A DNA stretch of 11,303 nt. Source: Hyphomicrobiales bacterium (GTDB lineage Bacteria > Pseudomonadota > Alphaproteobacteria > Rhizobiales > Xanthobacteraceae). The notes below the pieces were generated by a model. It was not told the DNA's origin, made no database searches, and was given only the letters and a program-made list of their open reading frames with translations. The stretch lies in assembly GCA_003133345.1 (NCBI GenBank), contig PKXB01000101.1:1-11303 (forward strand), given 5' to 3'. Below, in pieces: positions 1 to 5,449 of the stretch. Each line of letters begins with the position of its first letter. Position 1 is the stretch's first letter. The position numbers and the translations under genes were made by a program.

Positions 1-9
1 CCGAACGGT

Positions 10-77
10 TGCCTGATAGCTCGGCTCTCTCCGTTTGAAATACGGCGGGAGCGTGACGCTATAGACCTGCCTGATAG
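10..77. repeat. Ten-base direct repeat TGCCTGATAG
   Basis: The exact sequence TGCCTGATAG occurs at 10-19 and again at 68-77, 58 bases apart start to start. The second copy sits in a small dyad, GCCT-GAT-AGGC, at 69-79; the first has only the left half of that dyad. The two copies bracket the candidate promoter at 34-64, as paired operator sites often do. I cannot name a regulator, and a 10-base repeat within 80 bases could arise by chance. Confidence 0.3.
34..64 (+). promoter_or_regulatory. Candidate promoter upstream of the yejA-like gene
   Basis: TTGAAA at 34-39 and CTATAG at 59-64 resemble the -35 and -10 hexamers of a housekeeping alphaproteobacterial promoter. The spacer is 19 bases, longer than the ideal 17, so this is a weak call. 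It would place transcription start near 70-72, leaving a leader of roughly 75 or 150 bases depending on which start codon of the yejA-like gene is used. A 10-base direct repeat flanks the site. The call rests on hexamer resemblance only; the gene could equally be transcribed from a promoter left of the window. Confidence 0.25.
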
Positions 78-222
78 GCCGATATTACGCCTGCAATAAA
101 GCCACCAATGCGCCGAAAATGCGAGGGCGGTCACGGCGGCACCCCTTGTGATAAATTGCGCAAAACCGGAAACGAATCGCATTCGACCGCTGTCTGCGCC
201 CTCATCCAACTACCGCGCGCTG

Positions 223-2037
223 ATGCAATGGCAGGCATCCCGGCGCACGCTGATGCTTGGCGCGCTGCTGGCCGCCAGCGGGCTCGGACGCATCTCCGCA
301 TGGGCGGCGGGTGCCCACCACGCCATCGCCATGCATGGCGAGCCGGACTGGGGCGCCGGGTTCAGCCATCCGAGCTATGCCGATCCGGCGGCGCCCAAGG
401 GCGGCCAACTGGTGCAAGGCGTGCTCGGCACCTTCGACAGCCTCAATCCGTTCACCGTCAAGGGACTGCCAGCCGCCAATATCCGCGGTTACGTGATCGA
501 GAGTCTGCTCGCGCGCGGCTATGACGAGCCGTTCACGCTCTATGGTCTGCTCGCCGACAGCGTGGAGACCGATGCCGCGCGCAGCACCGTCACCTTCACG
601 CTCAATCCGGCGGCGCGTTTTGCCGACGGCAAGAAGGTCGACCCCGATGATGTGATTTTTTCTTGGCAGCTGCTGCGCGACAAGGGGCGCCCGAACTTTC
701 GCATCTACTATGCCAAGGTGGTCAAGGCGGAAGCGACGGCTGAGCGCAGCGTGCGCTTCGATCTTGCCGGCGCCGACGACCGCGAATTGCCGCTGATCAT
801 CGGGCTGATGCCGGTGCTGGCCAGGCACGCGATCGATCCCGACAAGTTCGAGGACACGACATTCGAACCGCTGCTCGGCAGCGGTCCCTATACGGTGAGC
901 GCGGTCAAGCCGGGCGAGAGCGTCAGCTTCAAGCGCGATCCGAACTACTGGGGTCGCGAGCTGCCGATTAATCGCGGCCTGTGGAACTTCGAATCCATCC
1001 GCTTCGACTATTACCGCGACGGCAATACGCATTTCGAGGCGTTCAAGAAAGGCCTCTACGACGTGCGCACGGAGACCGATCCTGGCCGCTGGCAGACCGC
1101 TTACGATTTCCCGGCGCTCGCTCAGGGCCGCGTGGTCAAGGAGGAATTCCCCTACGGCCTGCCGAAGGGCATGGACGGCCTGGTGTTCAACACGCGCCGG
1201 CCGATTTTCGCTGATATGCGCGTGCGCGAGGCGATCCTGAACCTATTCGACTTCGAATGGATCAACCACAATTATTTCTTCGACCTCTATAAGCGCACGG
1301 CGAGCTATTTCGACGGCTGCGATCTCTCCGCCCACGGCGTGCCGGCCAATGCGCGCGAACGGGAACTGCTGGCGCCGTTTCCCGACGCGGTGCGCGCCGA
1401 CATCATGGATGGCAGCTGGGCGCCGCCGGTCAGCGATGGCTCGGGCCGCGATCGCACCGGATTGCGTCGGGCTTTCGCGCTGTTCGCCGCCGCCGGCTAC
1501 GAGCTCAAGAGCACGCGACTGGTGCACGCCGCCAGCGGGCGGCCGTTTGCGTTCGAGCTGCTCACCACCACCCGCGACCAGGAGCGGCTGGCGCTCGCCT
1601 TCGTGCGCAACCTCAAGCGCGCCGGCATCGACGCGCGCGTGCGCAGCGTGGATGCCACCCAGTTCGAGCGCCGGCGCATCATGTTCGACTTCGACATGAT
1701 GCAGTATCGCTGGGAACAGTCGCTGTCGCCCGGCAACGAGCAGAGCTTCTACTGGGGCTCGGACGCGGCCACGCAGGAAGGCAGCCGCAACTATATGGGC
1801 GTCAAGTCGAAGGCGGTCGACGCCATGATCGCCGCCATGCTCAGCACCACCAGCCGCGAAGATTTCGTCGCCGCCAGCCGCGCGCTCGACCGCGTGCTGC
1901 TGTCCGGCTGCTACGTGGTGCCGCTCTATTTCCCGCCCAAACAATGGATAGCGCGCTGGACACGAATCAAGCATCCCTCGCAGACTTCCTTGTTCGGCTA
2001 TCTGCCGGAAACCTGGTGGCACGGGGACGCCAAATGA
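223..2037 (+). CDS. yejA: YejA-like peptide-binding protein of an ABC transporter (SBP family 5)
   Basis: This is a periplasmic substrate-binding protein of the family 5 (oligopeptide/dipeptide) class, expected to capture short peptides and deliver them to an inner-membrane ABC permease. From the ATG at 223 it has 604 residues, the length I recall for E. coli YejA. The N-terminus carries a twin-arginine signal (S6-R7-R8-T-L-M), a hydrophobic stretch and an AxA cleavage site near residue 28, so Tat export is likely. Family features are DSLNPF (72-77), ADGKKVDPDDVIFSW (134-148), GSGPYTV (219-225), KRDPNYWG (237-244) and a YejA-type stretch around GNTHFEAFKKGLYD (267-280). An in-frame GTG at 148 would add 25 residues; I preferred 223 because it places the arginine pair near the N-terminus, although neither start has a convincing ribosome binding site. 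No permease or ATPase genes are in view, so the transporter partners are unknown. Its stop overlaps the next start. Confidence 0.88.
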   Translation: MQWQASRRTLMLGALLAASGLGRISAWAAGAHHAIAMHGEPDWGAGFSHPSYADPAAPKGGQLVQGVLGTFDSLNPFTVKGLPAANIRGYVIESLLARGYDEPFTLYGLLADSVETDAARSTVTFTLNPAARFADGKKVDPDDVIFSWQLLRDKGRPNFRIYYAKVVKAEATAERSVRFDLAGADDRELPLIIGLMPVLARHAIDPDKFEDTTFEPLLGSGPYTVSAVKPGESVSFKRDPNYWGRELPINRGLWNFESIRFDYYRDGNTHFEAFKKGLYDVRTETDPGRWQTAYDFPALAQGRVVKEEFPYGLPKGMDGLVFNTRRPIFADMRVREAILNLFDFEWINHNYFFDLYKRTASYFDGCDLSAHGVPANARERELLAPFPDAVRADIMDGSWAPPVSDGSGRDRTGLRRAFALFAAAGYELKSTRLVHAASGRPFAFELLTTTRDQERLALAFVRNLKRAGIDARVRSVDATQFERRRIMFDFDMMQYRWEQSLSPGNEQSFYWGSDAATQEGSRNYMGVKSKAVDAMIAAMLSTTSREDFVAASRALDRVLLSGCYVVPLYFPPKQWIARWTRIKHPSQTSLFGYLPETWWHGDAK

Positions 2038-3341
2038 TCCTGAGCGACACGCAACAAGCGGAGGGCACCGGCGCCACGCTCGATGACCTGTTTCGCCGCG
2101 CCGGTGTGCGCCGCCCCGACGCTTTGGCGCTGATCGATCCGCCCAATGGCGAGACCATCACCGGCGGCGCGCCGCGACGGCTGACCTATGCGGAGGCCGA
2201 CCGCGCGATATCGGCGCTCGCCGCCAAGCTGCGACGCTTAAGCTTGCAGACCGACATGGTGGTGGCGATGCAGCTTGCCAATACCGTGGACAGCGTGATC
2301 GCGCTGCTCGGCGTACTGCGCGCCGGCATGATCGCCGCGCCGATGCCCCTGCTCTGGCGCGAGCAAGAGATGGTGGCCGCGCTTTCGCGCATCGGCGCCA
2401 AGGCGATCGTCACGTCTTCGCACGTCGGACTTGCCGCGCAGTCCGAGATCGCCATGCAGGTGGCGGCCGAGCTGTTTCCGATCAGGCACATCTGCGGCTT
2501 CGGGCGCGATCTGCCCGATGGCGTGGTGCCGCTCGATGATGTGTTCAATCCCGCACCGACGGAATTCTACCAGCCGTCCGTGCGGCCGGGCCCTGCCGCC
2601 GCCCATGTCGCCGCCATCACCTTCGACGTCACCGGCGATGGGTTCGTGCCCGTCGCGCGCAGCCAGAGCGAGCTAATCGCCGGCGGGCTCGCCGTGTTCC
2701 GCGAAGCCGGCATTGCCGAGAACGCAACAATCCTCTCCACGATCCCGGCCGTCTCGTTCGCCGGCATCGCCCTCACGCTAATGCCGTGGCTGCTCGCCGG
2801 CGGGACGCTGGCACTGCATCACGGCTTCGATCCGGCCGTGTTCGCCGAGCAAAGCCGCGCGCATGAGCCGTGCAGCGTCGTGCTGCCGGGCCCCGCGCTG
2901 ACGCTGCTGGCCGACGCAGGCCTGCTCGGCGGTCACATCAAAAATATTCTCGCGCTGTGGCGCGCGCCCGAGCAACTCGCCTCTGCCGTGCCGTGGCAGC
3001 GCGATGCGGCGCTAGTGGACATTGCGAGCTTCGACGAAACCGGATTGCTGCCGGCCCGGCGCGGGCCCGACGGCCTACCGGCGCCGATCCCGCACGGCGC
3101 ATTCGTCGCGCCGGCCGGCATCACAACGGTCGGCGGTTACCGCTTCTGCCAGCGCGAGGTCGATGCGGTGATGGCGGGCGCCGATCCCGCCGCCGTTATT
3201 GTGGCACTGCCCGACGCCCATCTCGGCCAGCGCTTCGCCGGCAGCGCGCAAGACGGTGCGGCCCTCGCCGCCAAATTGCAGGCGCGCGGCGTCAATTCGC
3301 TGATTGCCGCGGCGTTTCTCCCGCGCGGGAATGCCGCCTGA
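2034..3341 (+). CDS. Degenerate class I adenylate-forming (AMP-binding) family protein, probable pseudoenzyme
   Basis: This 435-residue protein has the fold signature of acyl-CoA synthetases and related adenylating enzymes. Residues about 15-130 match the N-terminal part (LTYAEADR at 50-57, LLGVLRAGMIAAPMPLLWR at 91-109). Residues 232-295 resemble the core, and 368-400 resemble the C-terminal lid (GGYRFCQREVDAVM, then VALPDAHLGQR). Active members usually have 500-560 residues. Here the glycine/threonine-rich nucleotide loop (family TSGTTGxPK) is replaced by TFDVTGDGFVPVARS (196-210) with no lysine. No TGD signature precedes the lid, the lid stops early, and the region that should hold the catalytic lysine is missing. 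I infer that it does not adenylate a substrate in the normal way, though it may still bind a ligand or partner. The ATG at 2034 overlaps the TGA of the yejA-like gene (ATGA), with GGGGA just upstream; this implies translational coupling and rules out the longer reading from 1944. Confidence 0.8.
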   Translation: MILSDTQQAEGTGATLDDLFRRAGVRRPDALALIDPPNGETITGGAPRRLTYAEADRAISALAAKLRRLSLQTDMVVAMQLANTVDSVIALLGVLRAGMIAAPMPLLWREQEMVAALSRIGAKAIVTSSHVGLAAQSEIAMQVAAELFPIRHICGFGRDLPDGVVPLDDVFNPAPTEFYQPSVRPGPAAAHVAAITFDVTGDGFVPVARSQSELIAGGLAVFREAGIAENATILSTIPAVSFAGIALTLMPWLLAGGTLALHHGFDPAVFAEQSRAHEPCSVVLPGPALTLLADAGLLGGHIKNILALWRAPEQLASAVPWQRDAALVDIASFDETGLLPARRGPDGLPAPIPHGAFVAPAGITTVGGYRFCQREVDAVMAGADPAAVIVALPDAHLGQRFAGSAQDGAALAAKLQARGVNSLIAAAFLPRGNAA

Positions 3342-3355
3342 TCTTCATTATTTCG

Positions 3356-3386
3356 TTGACGGGGCATTAATCGCGCGCCGCTAGGG
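3356..3386 (+). promoter_or_regulatory. Candidate promoter before the degenerate GGDEF gene
   Basis: TTGACG at 3356-3361 is a near-consensus -35 element. GCTAGG (3380-3385) or CTAGGG (3381-3386) is a plausible -10 at a spacing of 18 or 19 bases. It lies in the 81-base gap after the adenylate-forming gene, so the next gene can be transcribed on its own. Transcription would start near 3392-3394, only about 30 bases before the ATG at 3423. The -10 is weak and the call rests on hexamer resemblance alone. Confidence 0.4.
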
Positions 3387-3394
3387 TCGCGCGA
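3371..3394. repeat. Small inverted repeat TCGCGCG / CGCGCGA in the intergenic gap
   Basis: TCGCGCG at 3371-3377 is complementary to CGCGCGA at 3388-3394, giving a 7-bp stem with a 10-base loop. The run CTTTT follows at 3396-3400, so on the + strand this could act as a weak intrinsic terminator for the upstream pair of genes. It also spans the proposed -10 region and start site, where it could serve as an operator. CG-rich dyads are common by chance in such DNA, so neither role is certain. Confidence 0.35.
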
Positions 3395-3422
3395 CTTTTC
3401 GTAACACGTGCGTGCGCCCCCC

Positions 3423-4688
3423 ATGTCGCTGCAAGGTCCAATGATCGTGGTCGCCGACAGCCCGGCGACCGACCTGGTCGATGCGCTGGTTGCCGCCGGC
3501 GCCTTCCCGATCATCGAGACCACATGGGCCGATGCGCCGACCGCCTTCGTTTCGGTCAAGCCCACCGCCGTGGTGATCGCCGAGCCGGGCGCCCCGCCCA
3601 ATGAAGCCGCCGCGCGCATGCTTTGCCTGCAGATCGCCACCGCCAACGGCACCATCGTGCCGGTGATCGCGCGCGCCTATGGCGACCAAGAAGCCGCCAT
3701 CCCGATCGCCTTGCCGGCCGACGCCGCGCTGCCGGTCGAGCGGCTGATCGCGCGCCTGCAATCGGCCATGCGCGTGCGCGCGCTGCACGCGACCGTGCTC
3801 CGCCGCATCGAGACCTTCGCCTCGCATGACGGCCGGCTGCCGCCGATGCCGATCGGCGACGCGCTCGACGACGCCACCGTGCTGATCGCGGGTCGCGGGC
3901 CGCTCTACCCCAAGCTCAGCGTGTCGATGGGCGAGCGTGTCAAGCTGGTGGGCGCGCTCAGCGTGGAGACCGCCGCCAAGCACCTCAACGCGCGCGACGT
4001 CGACGGCATTGTGCTGGGCGACGGCTTTTCCCCGCGCAAGGTGGAGGCCTTCCTCACCGTGCTGGCGCAGGATGCCCGCTTCCGCGACATTCCGGTGGCG
4101 GTGATCGGCGAGGCGCCGCCCGAATTCATCGAGGCGCTGCCGAACATTGATCACGTCGCCGGCGATCCGGTGCGGCTGGTCGCGCGCATGGTGCCGCTGG
4201 TGCGCATGCACGCCTTCGAGGCACGGCTCAAGAGAATGTTGAAGTCACTCGATGCCGACGGCATGTTCGATCCGGAAACCGGCCTGCATACGCGCGACAC
4301 GTTCTGGCGCGAGCTCGGCAAGGCGGCGGCCGAAGCCGGCGACCGCAGCCAGCCATTGTCGCTGGCGCGCTTTTCCGTCGACGGCGCGCTCGACGAACGC
4401 GCCAGCATGGACGGCGCCCGGCTGGTGACGCGGCTGATCCGCAATATCGATTTCGGCTGCCACGACGACGACGGCTCGATCCTGATCGCCTTCACGCAGA
4501 CCGATCTGCGCAGCGCTCATGTGGTGGCGCGCCGCATCGCCGGCCTGATCAAGAACACCATGTTGGTGCCTCGGCGCGGGCGCGACAATGTCGCCGCCAA
4601 CGTAACGCTGGCGACGCTGAAGGCCAGCGACACGCTCGATAGTCTCATGGCGCGCGTGATGGGTAGCCGGGTGGTTGCCGCCGAGTGA
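3423..4688 (+). CDS. PleD-like protein with two degenerate receiver domains and a degenerate GGDEF domain
   Basis: The 421-residue product has the layout of PleD, REC-REC-GGDEF, but the signature residues have drifted in every domain. Receiver-like domain 1 (about 7-117) has VVADSPATD in place of the acidic pair and VVIAEPG (50-56), with Glu54 near the phospho-aspartate site. Domain 2 (about 151-262) has VLIAGRG and DGIVLGDGF (194-202), with Gly at the expected phospho-acceptor position. The C-terminal part (about 275-421) opens with the GGDEF-family lead-in FDPETGLHTRDTF (282-294), but the GG(D/E)EF loop is replaced by HDDDGSILIAF (347-357). Diguanylate cyclase activity is therefore unlikely; a scaffolding or ligand-sensing role is inferred. 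No transmembrane segment is apparent, so it is probably cytosolic. ATG 3423 was chosen as start. GTG at 3408 and ATG at 3441 (AAGG at 3433-3436) are in-frame alternatives, the last beginning exactly at the first receiver strand. Confidence 0.75.
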   Translation: MSLQGPMIVVADSPATDLVDALVAAGAFPIIETTWADAPTAFVSVKPTAVVIAEPGAPPNEAAARMLCLQIATANGTIVPVIARAYGDQEAAIPIALPADAALPVERLIARLQSAMRVRALHATVLRRIETFASHDGRLPPMPIGDALDDATVLIAGRGPLYPKLSVSMGERVKLVGALSVETAAKHLNARDVDGIVLGDGFSPRKVEAFLTVLAQDARFRDIPVAVIGEAPPEFIEALPNIDHVAGDPVRLVARMVPLVRMHAFEARLKRMLKSLDADGMFDPETGLHTRDTFWRELGKAAAEAGDRSQPLSLARFSVDGALDERASMDGARLVTRLIRNIDFGCHDDDGSILIAFTQTDLRSAHVVARRIAGLIKNTMLVPRRGRDNVAANVTLATLKASDTLDSLMARVMGSRVVAAE

Positions 4689-4712
4689 GCGGATGATTAG
4701 TTTAGCTCCGAC

Positions 4713-4717
4713 AGGAG
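4713..4717 (+). promoter_or_regulatory. Strong ribosome binding site of the DsbA-family gene
   Basis: AGGAG at 4713-4717 lies six bases before the ATG at 4724 and fixes that start. It is the clearest Shine-Dalgarno sequence on the + strand here; the other + strand genes have weak or no such site. The gap from the preceding gene is 35 bases with no obvious promoter, so this gene may be read through from upstream. Confidence 0.75.
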
Positions 4718-4723
4718 CCAGCC

Positions 4724-5389
4724 ATGCCCGACACCCAACCGGTGCGTATCGACGTCGTCTCCGATGTAGTCTGTCCGTGGTGCTTTATCGGCAAGCACCG
4801 TCTGGAAAAAGCGCTGGCGCTGCGGCCCGGCGTTGCGGTCGAGGTGCATTGGCGCCCCTATTTCCTCAATGACTGGATTCCGCGCGAGGGCATATCGCGC
4901 GAGGAATACCTGACCAAGAAGTTCGGCTCGCCCGAGCGCTATGAGGGCATCGCCCAGCGCGTCACCGCGGCGGCCGCCGCGGAAGGCCTGACCTACGCCT
5001 CCGACAAGGTGAAGCGGCAGCCCAATACGCTCGACAGTCACCGGCTGATCCGCTGGGCGGAGGTGGAAGGCAAAGCCGGCGAGATGAAGCAGAAGCTGAT
5101 GGATCTTTATTTCACGCAAGGTGCCGACCTTACCGACCGCGACACGCTGGTCCAGGCGGCTGCCAGCGTCGGGCTCGACGCCGATACGGTACGCGAAGGC
5201 CTAGCGAGCGATCAGGACGTGGCGCAGATCGAGCAGGAGGCGCTCTCGGCCAAAGAAGCCGGCATCGAGGGAGTGCCCTGCTTCATCTTCGGCGGCAAGT
5301 TCGCGGTGTCGGGCGCGCAGTCGCCGGAATATCTCGCCGAAGCCATCGACCGCACGGCGCAAGCCGCGCAAAGCGACGCGGCGGAGTAG
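4724..5389 (+). CDS. DsbA-family oxidoreductase, FrnE / HCCA-isomerase-like
   Basis: This 221-residue protein belongs to the thioredoxin-fold DsbA superfamily, in the branch shared by FrnE-like disulfide oxidoreductases and 2-hydroxychromene-2-carboxylate isomerases. The first strand leads directly into a CPWC active site (Cys17-Cys20, VVSDVVCPWCFIG). The cis-proline loop is GVP at 183-185, followed by CFIFGGKFAVSGAQ. The helical insertion contains QPNTLDSHRL (99-108), typical of the FrnE branch. There is no signal peptide, so it should act in the cytosol, unlike classical periplasmic DsbA. An intact CxxC favours thiol-disulfide chemistry over the isomerase activity, which in characterised members depends on glutathione and a serine. 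A cysteine directly after the cis-proline is noted. Family length and start are normal. The substrate is unknown; FrnE relatives have been linked to oxidative-stress tolerance. It faces mfd convergently across a palindromic repeat. Confidence 0.88.
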   Translation: MPDTQPVRIDVVSDVVCPWCFIGKHRLEKALALRPGVAVEVHWRPYFLNDWIPREGISREEYLTKKFGSPERYEGIAQRVTAAAAAEGLTYASDKVKRQPNTLDSHRLIRWAEVEGKAGEMKQKLMDLYFTQGADLTDRDTLVQAAASVGLDADTVREGLASDQDVAQIEQEALSAKEAGIEGVPCFIFGGKFAVSGAQSPEYLAEAIDRTAQAAQSDAAE

Positions 5390-5390
5390 C

Positions 5391-5435
5391 GCATGATCCC
5401 GAAAAGTGGGAACCGGTTTTCGGATAAGATCATGC
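5391..5435. repeat. Intergenic palindromic repeat of the Hyphomicrobiales type
   Basis: The outer arms GCATGATC (5391-5398) and GATCATGC (5428-5435) are perfectly complementary. The inner arms CCGAAAA (5399-5405) and TTTTCGG (5417-5423) are also complementary, and ATAA (5424-5427) forms a bulge on one side. The centre contains the self-complementary ACCGGT (5412-5417). The element sits between two convergent genes, two bases after the stop of one and 14 bases before the end of the other. From memory, near-identical GCATGATC...GATCATGC elements are scattered between genes in Bradyrhizobium-like genomes; I cannot count copies here. The RNA hairpin in either direction could stop or protect both transcripts, but there is no clean T-tract, so a true intrinsic terminator is not shown. 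Confidence 0.75.
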
Positions 5436-5449
5436 GCAGAAATTAAGCA

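Noticed and set aside
1..147. Possible tail of an upstream gene (frame open from 1 to the TAA at 97-99)
   Set aside because: The 32-residue translation shows no recognisable protein features and the stretch is lower in GC and rich in small repeats, more like an intergenic region. A real upstream gene end cannot be excluded but is not supported.
202..1032. A 276-codon minus-strand open frame opposite the yejA-like gene
   Set aside because: It is antisense to a well-supported gene, shows arginine-rich low-information composition and has no family features. The similar minus-strand frame at 1243-2022 is rejected for the same reason.
1944..2033. A 30-residue N-terminal extension of the adenylate-forming protein
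   Set aside because: It would overlap the end of the yejA-like gene by about 94 bases. The ATGA overlap at 2034, with GGGGA just upstream, is a much better start.
3381..4211. A 276-codon minus-strand open frame opposite the degenerate GGDEF gene
   Set aside because: The His/Arg/Gly/Asp-rich translation is typical of a GC-skew shadow. The + strand frame gives an ordered REC-REC-GGDEF layout and is clearly the coding one.
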